This document shows, in pieces, positions 47,866 to 57,482 of a stretch of DNA of 64,000 nucleotides. The notes under the pieces were generated by a model. That model made no database searches. It saw only the letters and a list, made by a program, of their open reading frames with translations, and was not told where the DNA came from. The stretch covers positions 62,001-126,000 of the forward strand of contig JAKARB010000009.1 in assembly GCA_021819435.1 (NCBI GenBank), read 5' to 3'. This DNA comes from Pseudomonadota bacterium. GTDB taxonomy: Bacteria > Pseudomonadota > Gammaproteobacteria > Burkholderiales > Burkholderiaceae_C. Position 1 is the first letter of the stretch. The number at the start of each line of letters is the position of its first letter. Position numbers and translations under genes: made by a program.

Positions 47866-49598
47866 GCGCGCCATCCCCTGTTCAGTTGGCGGTCAACATC
47901 GCGCATTGCACCATCGTGACGGATGGACAGCAGTTGCCCAGCACAGTGCAGCTTGTCTCGGTGGAGATCTGGAGCGGAGTCAACAAGGTGCCGCGCGCCC
48001 GCATCGTGGTGTCGGACGGCTCTGCCGCAGAGGAAGACTTTCCGATCAGTGATTCGACCAGCCTCATTCCCGGGGCCAGCATCACCGTGTCAATGGGCTA
48101 CGCCAGTTCATCGTCGACGGTCTTCACAGGTGTGATCTATCGCCAAGGGCTGGAGGCCAGCACGAATGGCCCATCGCGCCTGGTGGTCGAGGCATGCGAC
48201 CAGGCGCTGGTGATGACCCTGGCTCGCCACAACGCCTTGTTCGAGAACGTCACCGACAGCCAGGTCTGCCAGCAGTTGATACAGGCCAATGGCCTGAGCG
48301 CGAAGGTCAGCGCCACCAGCACCGTGCATGAGGCCATCGTGCAGTACTACGCGAGCGATTGGGACCTGCTGGTGCTGCGCGCCCAGGCCAGCAGCATGGT
48401 GGTGATCACAGATGCAGGGGAGGTCAGCGTTGCGCAGCCCGACACCAGCGCAGCCCCTGTGCTGACACTGAAGTATGGCGAGTCCTTGCTGGACTTCCGC
48501 GCCAACATGGATGCGTCCACGCAGTTCAACGCCTCGGCGATCCAGAGCGTGGCCTGGGACCCCGCCACCCAGTCCCTGGCCAAGTCCAGCCAGCCGCAAG
48601 CCAACATCTCGACACCGGGCAACATCTCATCCGCCCAGTTGGCCCAGGTGTTCAAGGTCAAGAGCCTGCTGCAACAAACGCCCGGCGCCATGCAAACGAC
48701 CGAACTGACTCAATGGTCTTCGGCCGAACTGATGATGTCTCAGTTGGCCAAAATCAGGGGCGAGGCGCGCTTCCAAGGCAGCGCGCTGGCCAAGCCTGGT
48801 TGCATGGTGACGCTGCAAGGCCTGGGCAGCCGTTTCAATGGCAACGCTTATGTGTCTGGCGTTCACCATCGATATCACGAAGGGCTGTGGCGCACCACGG
48901 TCGAGATCGGCATGTCTGCGCAATGGTTCGCGGCCACCACCCCGCACGTGGCCGCGCCCGGCGCATCGGGCCAGCTGCCGCCGGCCAACAACCTGCAAAG
49001 TGGCACCGTCCAGCAGATCGACCAAGACCCGGATGGTGAGTTCCGTGTGCTCGTGATCCTGCCCTTGCTGCAAGCCCCGGCCCAGCATGGCGTCTGGGCA
49101 CGATTCGGCTCGTTCTACGCCTCCAACGGGGTCGGCAGTTGTTTTTATCCAGAAGTCGGCGACGAGGTGGTGGTGGCCTTCCTGGGTGGCGACCCCCGCT
49201 ACCCCGTCATCCTCGGATCGCTCTACAGCAAGAAAAACCCGCCCCCCGTGGTGCCGGACAAGGCCAACAACCTCAAGAGCATCGTCTCGCGCGCCAAGCT
49301 GCACATTGATTTCGACGAGGAAAGCCCGGCCATCACGCTCATCACGCCGCAAAAGCAAAGCGTGGTCATCAACGACAAAGAAAAAAGCATCAAGTTGACC
49401 GACATGAATGGCAACAGCGTCACGCTCAACAGCAGTGGCATCGAGGTCAAGAGCGCCAAGGACATCACACTCAGCGCCGGTGGAGCGATCAACGTGACAG
49501 CCCAGTCCACGCTCAGCGCCAAGGGAACCAATTCCGCGCAGATCAGTTCGTCCGGCACGGTTCAGATATCGGGGGCCACCGTGGCCTTGAACCCATGA
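47862..49598 (+). CDS. VgrG-like spike protein (Pvc8-like)
   Basis: GVWARFGSFYASNGVGSCFYPEVGDEVVVAFLGGDPRYPVILGSLYSKKNPPP gp5/VgrG signature. Confidence 0.93.
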   Translation: MSAPSPVQLAVNIAHCTIVTDGQQLPSTVQLVSVEIWSGVNKVPRARIVVSDGSAAEEDFPISDSTSLIPGASITVSMGYASSSSTVFTGVIYRQGLEASTNGPSRLVVEACDQALVMTLARHNALFENVTDSQVCQQLIQANGLSAKVSATSTVHEAIVQYYASDWDLLVLRAQASSMVVITDAGEVSVAQPDTSAAPVLTLKYGESLLDFRANMDASTQFNASAIQSVAWDPATQSLAKSSQPQANISTPGNISSAQLAQVFKVKSLLQQTPGAMQTTELTQWSSAELMMSQLAKIRGEARFQGSALAKPGCMVTLQGLGSRFNGNAYVSGVHHRYHEGLWRTTVEIGMSAQWFAATTPHVAAPGASGQLPPANNLQSGTVQQIDQDPDGEFRVLVILPLLQAPAQHGVWARFGSFYASNGVGSCFYPEVGDEVVVAFLGGDPRYPVILGSLYSKKNPPPVVPDKANNLKSIVSRAKLHIDFDEESPAITLITPQKQSVVINDKEKSIKLTDMNGNSVTLNSSGIEVKSAKDITLSAGGAINVTAQSTLSAKGTNSAQISSSGTVQISGATVALNP

Positions 49599-50059
49599 GT
49601 CAACCGAGCATCTGGCCCAGCACCCCGCTCACAGAGGATGAGCGCAACCCGGCCTTCCTCGGCCGAGGCTGGGGTTTCCCGCCCAGCTTCTCGCGCTTTG
49701 GCGCAAGCGTGACGATGCGCAGCGGCAACGACGACATCAGGGAGAGCCTCTGGATCATCCTCTCGACCAACCTGGGTGAGCGCGTGATGCTCGCCAGGTT
49801 CGGCTGCGACCTGTGGTCGCAGGTGTTCACAAGCCTCACAGCCACGACGGCCAATGAGATGGGACTCATGGTCCGCAACGCCATCATGCAGTGGGAGCCT
49901 CGGGTGACCGTCGAGCAGGTGAGCGTCAGCCAATCGGAAACAGGGCCCGGCTGGATCGACATCAGCATCGACTATTGGGTTCGCCAGACAAACAGCCGCA
50001 GCAACCTGGTCTTTCCTTTCCACCGGTTCGAGGCAACCATCGCGAGCCCCATCGGATGA
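49595..50059 (+). CDS. GPW/gp25 family baseplate protein
   Basis: MRSGNDDIRESLWIILSTNLGERVMLARFGCDLWSQVF. Confidence 0.92.
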   Translation: MSQPSIWPSTPLTEDERNPAFLGRGWGFPPSFSRFGASVTMRSGNDDIRESLWIILSTNLGERVMLARFGCDLWSQVFTSLTATTANEMGLMVRNAIMQWEPRVTVEQVSVSQSETGPGWIDISIDYWVRQTNSRSNLVFPFHRFEATIASPIG

Positions 50060-53000
50060 GCGCGCCCCCCATCATCCTCAACCAGGCAACGAGCCGGGCC
50101 ACGCGCGCACTGGAAGCGCCCCACCCACAAGACGTGAAAGTGGATGGCCGAACGTTGCATCAGTTGTTGTCTTTTGCGGCGCGATTTGGCCCGCTCGTTC
50201 AGTTCTGGGATTTGAGCAATCGGCCGGACGGCAACTGGCAGGCCTTCTTCGCCAGCGATGAAGCCGCCGCCCACGCATGGCATGGTGCTTTGGATATGCA
50301 CCTGGTCGAGGCACGACTGCGCCAGTTGCTGCAAGAGTGCCGGCATGCGTCCCACCACGAGCACAGGAATGAGCGACTGAACCGCCTGCGCCAGGCTTTG
50401 CTGCAACTCGTGGCAGTGCTCGACCGCACGATCCATGACAGCAGCGATTGCCAACAACGGTGGGATCAACTGTTGAATCGACCGCGCCAAGACGCGCTGC
50501 ACAGACCCTTGCAGCGCCTGCTCGCGCACGGTGTCAGGCCGTACCATGGGTCACACCCAAGCCATTCGTCTAAGTTAGACGATCAGGTCTGGCATGAAAG
50601 CCTGTGCTCATTGCTCGCTGATTTCATCGATGTGCTTGTGGAAACCTTGCGGCACGGTGCGCAGCATGCACGCGATGCAGCCCAAGCATCCACACAGCGG
50701 CGCGGCCATGCCCCACAGGCGGCGCTCTACAACGCCTTCGCGATGTTGTTCGCGCAGTCGCGCCAGGAGCTCAACCGCTTTCCTGAGCGGCTGCTGGACT
50801 TCTACCATGAGCAGGTGCTTCGCCAACGCCATGTTGACGAACAACCCGATCACGTTTTCCTCACCTTCACGTTGAACAACGACGCGAAGTCGGCCGACAT
50901 CGATCTGGGCACCTTGTTCACAGCGGGCAACGATGCACAGGGACAGGCCATCCAATACGCTGCGGACAGCGCGTTGGAAGTCGGCGTGGCTGCGGTCACA
51001 GGACTGCGTGTGCACCGAGTGAGCACACCGGACCCCGCAACAAACAGGCCCGCCGCGGTGCTGAGCGGCGTGGTCGCGACCCCCATCGACGAGAAGGGCG
51101 CCTTCCCGCTCTTCGGGTGCGACAAAGTGGGTCCGTTCGGTGCGCTCACGATGGAGCCCGCCACCCTGGGGTTCGTCGTCGCCAGCCCGACATTGATGCT
51201 CGCCGGCGGTGAGCGCCACGTACGCATCCTTCTGAAACCAACCCTGGCGCTGGCTGGTGACCCAACTGAGATGGTGACGGCAGCAGGACAGGCGTTCTCG
51301 CTTTATTACTCCAGTGCGGGCGCCTGGGTTGCTGTGCAGGACGCAAGCTTCGCTCCGGTCAACGACGGCAGCCGGTCTTTCGAACTGGTGTTCGACCTGC
51401 CATCCGATGCGCCACCCTTGGTCGCCTTGTCGACGCCCTCCAGCGGCTCGCCCTCCATCGCGTCCACGGTCACAACGCTGCCGGCCTCCGCTTTCCCGGA
51501 GCCCGACGGACAGCCCGCCATCGTCGCCCAGTTGCGACCGCAGGCCATGACACAGGCGGACAGCCAAAGGCTCTACGACCTGCTGTCCCTGTTGGAGCTG
51601 AACACCGTCACGCTGGAGGTCAGCGTCAGCCAGCTACCCGCCAGCGCCATGCGCTCGCCAGATGGCGCCTTGTCTTCGCAGCAGACCATGGCCATCCTCG
51701 GACTCAAGCCCGCCCAACACAGCACGCTCGACATCCAGGCGCCAGAGCTTTTCGTCAAGACCATCAGCGATCTGTCGCTGTCCATCACGTGGGTTGGCCT
51801 GCCCATCAACAGCACAGGCTTCCCGGGCTATTACCAGGGCTACAAGCTGAACGCAGATGGCGTGCCGGTCGAGCAACTGTTTGACAACAGCTGCTTCCAG
51901 GTCGCGTTCAGCGTTGAAGCGCCTGGGCTTTGGAACGTGGGCGATCAAGCAATCAGCCTGTTCCAGACATCGGCGGGCACCTGCACTCCATCGGGGCCGG
52001 TGCTGCAAACCTCCGTGTTGACCGTGCCGGGGGTTTGTGCCGCCATCGCCCCGCCGTACCAAGACCCAGCAGCCAGCATGCTGCGCATGACCCTGGTGAA
52101 CCCCAGTTACGCCTTCGGCCAGACGCTCTACACCATCAACCTGACAGCGGCTTCCAGTGCCAACGTGGCGGCCTTGCGAGCAGGTGCGCCTGCGACTGGC
52201 GATTCGACGTCGGCAGGTGCATCGGCCCAACTGGCCCGAGCCGCAGCCGTGAACACCACCGCATCAGATCACAGCCATGGCAAAGAGGTACGCGCCTCGC
52301 TGCAACAAGCGGCGGCCAGCCTCAATGGCCACGCGCTGGCCGCCCTCCAACAAGCGATCCGGCAGAACGTGTCCGACCCCGATGCACAGGTCGCGCATGC
52401 ACAAGACCTCAGCCGAGCCATGGGTGCAGGGGGTGGCAAAGGCAAGGGCTGGCTGCCATGGCGAAAGTCACCCGACGCGATCGATGTGTCCGCGCGCATC
52501 AAGGCCTGGGCCGAAGCACACGAGAGCGAACTGGCAAGCGACGCCTTGAATCAGGCCATCAGCCTGCTAGGCAGCGCCACGAGCTTGGGCAGCGCGGCCG
52601 ACACCGCACGCCAATGCACCACCACCGTGGCGCGCTCCATCCTCGACGCCGCCCTGAGGCAATCACAGCAAACTGTCGCGCAGGTCAATGTGCAGCAAGC
52701 ACAGGTCAACACGGCTGGCGAACGGTGCCCGCTTCCCAACGCCCCGTGGCTGCCCCAATCCAGCGCCGTGACGATCAGCTACACGGCTCAAGCCACCGTG
52801 GCCTTGCGCCCCATGGACGATGGCTTCCTGAGCACCCAAGGCGATTTCCTGCACCTCTGCCCTTTCAGGGAACTCAAGAGGCCAGGACGACTGGTGGATG
52901 GCGTGCCAATGCTGCCCGAGGTCCAAGGTGAAGCCGCGCTCTACATCGACCTGTCGGCACCGGCCGATGCGGTCAACCTGCTGTTCACACTCAAGACCGA

Positions 53001-53997
53001 TTTGGAGATCTGGTCCAACGAAAAGCCCCACCTCGCATGGGAGCAGGACATGGGCAATGACAAGTGGGTTCCATTGCAATTGCTGGCCGACAGCACCCAT
53101 GGGCTTCTCAACAGCGGCATCGTCAGTTTGCGACTGCGAGATGCATCCGGATCACCGCCCCGCCTGCGCGTTCGCTTGTGCTCGCCGCTGACAAACATGC
53201 CCTCGGTCCAGACCGTCAGCAGCAACGCCCTGTCCGCCACCTGGGTTGGCCCGGGCGGCCGGGACAAGCTGGGACAACCTCTGCCCGCCGGCAGCATCAC
53301 CCAGAGCGTCAACCCCATCGCAGGCCTCGGTAGCATCGATCAGCCCATGGTTTCGCTGGGAGGGCGGGGCCGCCTCACAGGCCCGGACTTTGCCATGTGG
53401 ATGGCGGAGAGGCTGCGCCACAAAGGCTACGCCAGCACAGCATGGGATTGGGCCCGCCTCTGCCTGGCCGCCATCCCGACCCTCTGGCAGGTTGCGGTCG
53501 TGCCCGCCACCGATGCTCGAACAGGCAAGCCTGCGCCAGGCAAGGTGTGGGTTGTGGCGGTGGCCGGGCCAGGCACACCCGATGTGGTCGATCCCACGAC
53601 GCCCATGGTCGATGCATCGGTCCTGGGCGAAATGCATGAACTGCTGAGCCAACTCGTCAGCCCATTCGTGGATGTTCAGGTGAGCAATCCGCCCTATGCC
53701 CGCTTGACGGTCACCGCAGACCTGATCTTCAGAGACACCAGCACAACCGACCACTGGCTCGCCATGCTGCAGACCGAGCTGATTCAATGGCTCTCGCCCT
53801 GGCCAGATGCGAGTCTGGGCCCCCGACCGGCCGATTACTACACCCGCGAAGCCGTGGCCGAGTTCATCCGCCAAAGAGACTACGTAAAGGGCATCAAAAG
53901 CATCGATCTCAAACACGATGGCGAGCACGGCAACGTGCTTTACCTGACGTCGGCAACAAAACACTTCCTGCGGGGCAAGCAGGAGCACAGCGCATGA
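50056..53997 (+). CDS. Baseplate J-like protein (Pvc11-like)
   Basis: Large ORF after gp25; C-terminal VDASVLGEMHELLSQLVSPFVDVQVSNPPYARLTVTADLIF typical of gpJ-like proteins. Confidence 0.8.
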   Translation: MSAPPIILNQATSRATRALEAPHPQDVKVDGRTLHQLLSFAARFGPLVQFWDLSNRPDGNWQAFFASDEAAAHAWHGALDMHLVEARLRQLLQECRHASHHEHRNERLNRLRQALLQLVAVLDRTIHDSSDCQQRWDQLLNRPRQDALHRPLQRLLAHGVRPYHGSHPSHSSKLDDQVWHESLCSLLADFIDVLVETLRHGAQHARDAAQASTQRRGHAPQAALYNAFAMLFAQSRQELNRFPERLLDFYHEQVLRQRHVDEQPDHVFLTFTLNNDAKSADIDLGTLFTAGNDAQGQAIQYAADSALEVGVAAVTGLRVHRVSTPDPATNRPAAVLSGVVATPIDEKGAFPLFGCDKVGPFGALTMEPATLGFVVASPTLMLAGGERHVRILLKPTLALAGDPTEMVTAAGQAFSLYYSSAGAWVAVQDASFAPVNDGSRSFELVFDLPSDAPPLVALSTPSSGSPSIASTVTTLPASAFPEPDGQPAIVAQLRPQAMTQADSQRLYDLLSLLELNTVTLEVSVSQLPASAMRSPDGALSSQQTMAILGLKPAQHSTLDIQAPELFVKTISDLSLSITWVGLPINSTGFPGYYQGYKLNADGVPVEQLFDNSCFQVAFSVEAPGLWNVGDQAISLFQTSAGTCTPSGPVLQTSVLTVPGVCAAIAPPYQDPAASMLRMTLVNPSYAFGQTLYTINLTAASSANVAALRAGAPATGDSTSAGASAQLARAAAVNTTASDHSHGKEVRASLQQAAASLNGHALAALQQAIRQNVSDPDAQVAHAQDLSRAMGAGGGKGKGWLPWRKSPDAIDVSARIKAWAEAHESELASDALNQAISLLGSATSLGSAADTARQCTTTVARSILDAALRQSQQTVAQVNVQQAQVNTAGERCPLPNAPWLPQSSAVTISYTAQATVALRPMDDGFLSTQGDFLHLCPFRELKRPGRLVDGVPMLPEVQGEAALYIDLSAPADAVNLLFTLKTDLEIWSNEKPHLAWEQDMGNDKWVPLQLLADSTHGLLNSGIVSLRLRDASGSPPRLRVRLCSPLTNMPSVQTVSSNALSATWVGPGGRDKLGQPLPAGSITQSVNPIAGLGSIDQPMVSLGGRGRLTGPDFAMWMAERLRHKGYASTAWDWARLCLAAIPTLWQVAVVPATDARTGKPAPGKVWVVAVAGPGTPDVVDPTTPMVDASVLGEMHELLSQLVSPFVDVQVSNPPYARLTVTADLIFRDTSTTDHWLAMLQTELIQWLSPWPDASLGPRPADYYTREAVAEFIRQRDYVKGIKSIDLKHDGEHGNVLYLTSATKHFLRGKQEHSA

Positions 53998-56900
53998 CCG
54001 GCACCAGCCACACCATCAGCCGCCAGCCGCCCACCGAATCAGGCGCGGACTACGCGCTCTTGCGCGCCGAAGCCATCGCAATGGTCCAAGCCATGGCTGG
54101 CGATGTCTGGACCGACTACAACTACTCTGACCCTGGCGTCACGCTGCTGGAGTCGCTGTGCTACGCCTTGACGGAGATGCCCTACCGAGCAGCCCTCCCC
54201 GTGGCACAACTGCTCGCGCCACCTGGGGGTGGCCGCATCCCCTTGCGCAAGCAGGCGCTGTATGGCGCGGCGGCCATGATGCCCTGCAACCCCATCACGG
54301 ACAACGACTGGCGGCGCCTCTTGCTGGATCGTGTTCCCGGCCTGGCCAACATCTGGCTCACACCCAGCCGCACCTTGCCCGGCTTGTATGACCTGAGCCT
54401 TCTCGCCCTCGACGACACCGCGCTGCGCGACGAACCTCACAGGCAGGGGCAACAACATCATGGACATCATCGCCTGCTGCACCACGTTCGCCGCAGCTTC
54501 GACCAACACCGCAACCTGTGCGAAGACATCGACCACATCCGGCTTCTTCAGCCGCTTGAAACACACCTCCACGCCCGAATCAGCGTGGACGACGCAGCAG
54601 ACCCCTCCGAGACGCTGGCGCGGGTGTTGTTCACCCTCGGCTTGAGCCTGGCGCCCGAGCCCTTGAGGCAATCGATGGACGAATGCCTCGCCCGGGATCA
54701 CAGCACGGCGGACCTCCTGCACGGCCCCTTGATGCTGCGCGGGTTCATCGCCGACGAGCAGCTCACGCCCTTGCCCTCACGGGTCCCGATGAACCAGGTG
54801 CTTGAAGTGCTGGCCACCACCCCTGGTGTGCTGATGGTCGAGGATCTTTCCTTGCACGTGCAAGGGCATCCTCAGGCCTATCGCTTGCACGACACCATCG
54901 AGCTGCCGATGGGGCACGTGGCTCGCCTGGCGAGTGGCGATGCGCGAAGCTGGCTCGGCATCAGGCTCGTGCACAAACATCTGCCCTGCGAGCCAGACCC
55001 CGAGAGGACGCTGCGTCAATTGGCCAAGTTGTGGCGCAACCAGCGGCGGCGCTACCCACTTCGAGAAGAATACGCCAGGCTCTACAGCGCACCGACCGCG
55101 CAAGCCGAGGACCTGGCAGCCTACGTGTCCGTCCAGACACAACTGCCAGCCATCTACAGCATCGGCAAGGGCCAGCTACCGGTGCATGCCCCGCCGCTTC
55201 GCATGGCACAGGCCAGGCAACTCAAGGGCTACCTCATGCCCTTCGATCAAATGCTGGCGGACTATTTCGCTCAACTGGCTTTCACACGGGAGCTGTTCTC
55301 GGCGGAGGCCGGAGGCGACAAGACCTACGCCGTGCAATCACTGAGGCCCATCGTCGCGAATTCGGGTGTGCTGCTGCACCCCGACTACGAGCGACGGCTG
55401 CGGGCTCTCAGCGAGGAAACCGACCCCGTGGATGCCCGGCGCAACGCCGTGCTCGATCTGCTGATGTCTTTCTATGCGCTGAAGCTGAGCACCGAAGACG
55501 GCCTTGGCATGGGCAGCGCGAGCCGTGAGCACATGGCCCGTTGGCTGCGGGCCAAACAAGAGACACTGCGGCAAGCGCCGCTGCTCACACGCGACCGTTC
55601 ACGCGGTCTCAACGTCCGCCATCCCTGGTCTTGGCGAGGCCGCAGCGGGGTGGCGCAAGCCAGCAGGATCGAGCTCGGGCTGCTCGACGAAGATTTCTCC
55701 GCTCACGAGGTGGCCCAACAGCAAGGGGCCACGCTGGTGAGCAACCCCTCACAAGCCAGTTTCGGACGTTTGCAAAAGCCATCTGCGGGCCAAGCCATCC
55801 ACCACCGGTTCAGACCAATCGGCGAACACGAAGCAACCAACGAAACGCCCGCTGGCTCGTCGCCCATCGCAGGCCACCGCATCGCCTCGCGTTTGCTGCC
55901 GGCCCTGGCTGCCCCTGAGCGCTACCGAATGGGTGCCGCAGACGACAGCGGCAAGGTCTACCTGGCCTGCCAAGACATGCGCGATGAGTGGTGGATCATC
56001 GGCGCGTACATGAGCGAGGCCGAGGCGTTGGCCGTTTGGCAAACCTTGCTGCATGCATTGGGATGGCGCGGCAGACACAGGCGAGATCACCAGCGCCTGA
56101 GCATTGTGGAATGGGTGCTGCTGCGCCATGGCCACGCACGGCACGCTGACGCGAACCGCCATGCCTTGCGGATCTGCGCCGTTCTGAGCGCCAGCGAATC
56201 CGAGAGAAGCTCCCCGGCATGGCGCGAAAGCGCCTGCCAGATCCTGCGCAAACACACGCCGGCCCATGTGGGCCTCGACTGCATCGTGCTCGACTTCATG
56301 CAGATGCATCGTTTCATGCGCCTGCATGCGCACTGGACGCACGCACTCGTGCATGGCTCTCCTCATCGCCGCAGTCGAACCAGCGCTCACCTGGCACGCT
56401 TCCTCGAACAGCACCTGCCAACGCCTACACCGCCTGCGCCACCGCCCGTGCCCACGCCGTCACCGACGCCGCCACCTGCACCCACCCCGGCGCCATTGCC
56501 TGGGCCAACGCCCGCTCCGGTACCCCCCCCCGCGCCCGAACCACCGGCGCCCACGCCTGAGCCGGCACCACAACCGCCCTCGCCACCCCAGACATCTTGT
56601 TTGAATCGCGTGCGCAAGATGCTCAAACAATGGCTTGGCTGGCTCATCGAACTTTTCGTTCGAATCCTGCTCACTCGTCGCCCAGCACCAGCACCAGCAC
56701 CAGCACCAGCACCAGCACCAGCACCAGCACCAGCACCAGCACCAGCACCAGCACCAGCACCTGCGCCTGCGCCTGCGCCTGCGCCGGCCACCACGCCCAA
56801 ACCGGCCCCATCCCATTTCAGCAAACACCCCGCCCCCCAGGCCGCGTTCTCCGGCGCCCGGGGCTTCGACACCGACACGCAACTGAATGCCACCAGCGCC

Positions 56901-57482
56901 GCAGCCTTCGTGTCTGCGGGCTTTCACTTCGCCGTCCGCTACGTCTCCCGCGCAAAAGGCGAACCGACCACCGACCTCACCGCGAGTGAGACCAAGCTGA
57001 TCCTGCAGTCCGGCCTGGGCCTGATGGCCGTCCAGCACGCCTCGGCCAAGCCCTGGATGCCCGACGCTGACATGGGCAAGCAACATGGCCAGGCGGCGGC
57101 AACCCATGCGCGAAGCGCCGCGCTGCCACCCGGCATCTGCCTGTGGCTTGACATGGAAAACGTCTCACCGGCATGCCACGCCGATCAGGCTGCGGCGTAT
57201 TGCCAAGCCTGGTCAACGGCCGTGGCCGCAGCGGGTTACCTGCCCGGGCTCTACGTGGGCACCGCCAATGGCTTGGCCTTGCCAGACGACAACCTGCCCT
57301 TCGCCTATTTCTGGCGCTCGGGCAGCCGCGTGCCCGAAGCCTCACCCCTTGGCTACTGCCTGCTGCAAACCATCGACCCCAGGTTTCGCATCGCCCACAC
57401 CAGTTACGACCTGCTCGTGGTGCAGCCCGACCAACAAGGCAGAACCCCCATCTGGGTCAGTGCATCGAAGGAGTCGTCATGA
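53994..57482 (+). CDS. Pvc12-like baseplate protein fused via Pro/Ala-rich linkers to a C-terminal DUF1906 (glycoside-hydrolase-like) domain
   Basis: N-term: MVQAMAGDVWTDYNYSDPGVTLLESLCYALTEMPYRA; linker PTPTPPAPPPVPTPSP... and (PA)n; C-term: ARGFDTDTQLNATSAAAFVSAGFHFAVRYVSRAKGEPTTDLTASETKLILQSGLGLMAVQ...GICLWLDMENVSP. Confidence 0.8.
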   Translation: MTGTSHTISRQPPTESGADYALLRAEAIAMVQAMAGDVWTDYNYSDPGVTLLESLCYALTEMPYRAALPVAQLLAPPGGGRIPLRKQALYGAAAMMPCNPITDNDWRRLLLDRVPGLANIWLTPSRTLPGLYDLSLLALDDTALRDEPHRQGQQHHGHHRLLHHVRRSFDQHRNLCEDIDHIRLLQPLETHLHARISVDDAADPSETLARVLFTLGLSLAPEPLRQSMDECLARDHSTADLLHGPLMLRGFIADEQLTPLPSRVPMNQVLEVLATTPGVLMVEDLSLHVQGHPQAYRLHDTIELPMGHVARLASGDARSWLGIRLVHKHLPCEPDPERTLRQLAKLWRNQRRRYPLREEYARLYSAPTAQAEDLAAYVSVQTQLPAIYSIGKGQLPVHAPPLRMAQARQLKGYLMPFDQMLADYFAQLAFTRELFSAEAGGDKTYAVQSLRPIVANSGVLLHPDYERRLRALSEETDPVDARRNAVLDLLMSFYALKLSTEDGLGMGSASREHMARWLRAKQETLRQAPLLTRDRSRGLNVRHPWSWRGRSGVAQASRIELGLLDEDFSAHEVAQQQGATLVSNPSQASFGRLQKPSAGQAIHHRFRPIGEHEATNETPAGSSPIAGHRIASRLLPALAAPERYRMGAADDSGKVYLACQDMRDEWWIIGAYMSEAEALAVWQTLLHALGWRGRHRRDHQRLSIVEWVLLRHGHARHADANRHALRICAVLSASESERSSPAWRESACQILRKHTPAHVGLDCIVLDFMQMHRFMRLHAHWTHALVHGSPHRRSRTSAHLARFLEQHLPTPTPPAPPPVPTPSPTPPPAPTPAPLPGPTPAPVPPPAPEPPAPTPEPAPQPPSPPQTSCLNRVRKMLKQWLGWLIELFVRILLTRRPAPAPAPAPAPAPAPAPAPAPAPAPAPAPAPAPAPATTPKPAPSHFSKHPAPQAAFSGARGFDTDTQLNATSAAAFVSAGFHFAVRYVSRAKGEPTTDLTASETKLILQSGLGLMAVQHASAKPWMPDADMGKQHGQAAATHARSAALPPGICLWLDMENVSPACHADQAAAYCQAWSTAVAAAGYLPGLYVGTANGLALPDDNLPFAYFWRSGSRVPEASPLGYCLLQTIDPRFRIAHTSYDLLVVQPDQQGRTPIWVSASKESS
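56682..56783 (+). repeat. Tandem hexamer repeat: 13 x CCAGCA then 4 x CCTGCG, encoding (Pro-Ala)n
   Basis: Direct reading; in-frame within the DUF1906 fusion gene. Confidence 0.95.

Noticed and set aside
56682-56783. Tandem array considered as a CRISPR
   Set aside because: Contiguous hexamers without spacers, in frame inside a protein gene; a coding microsatellite.
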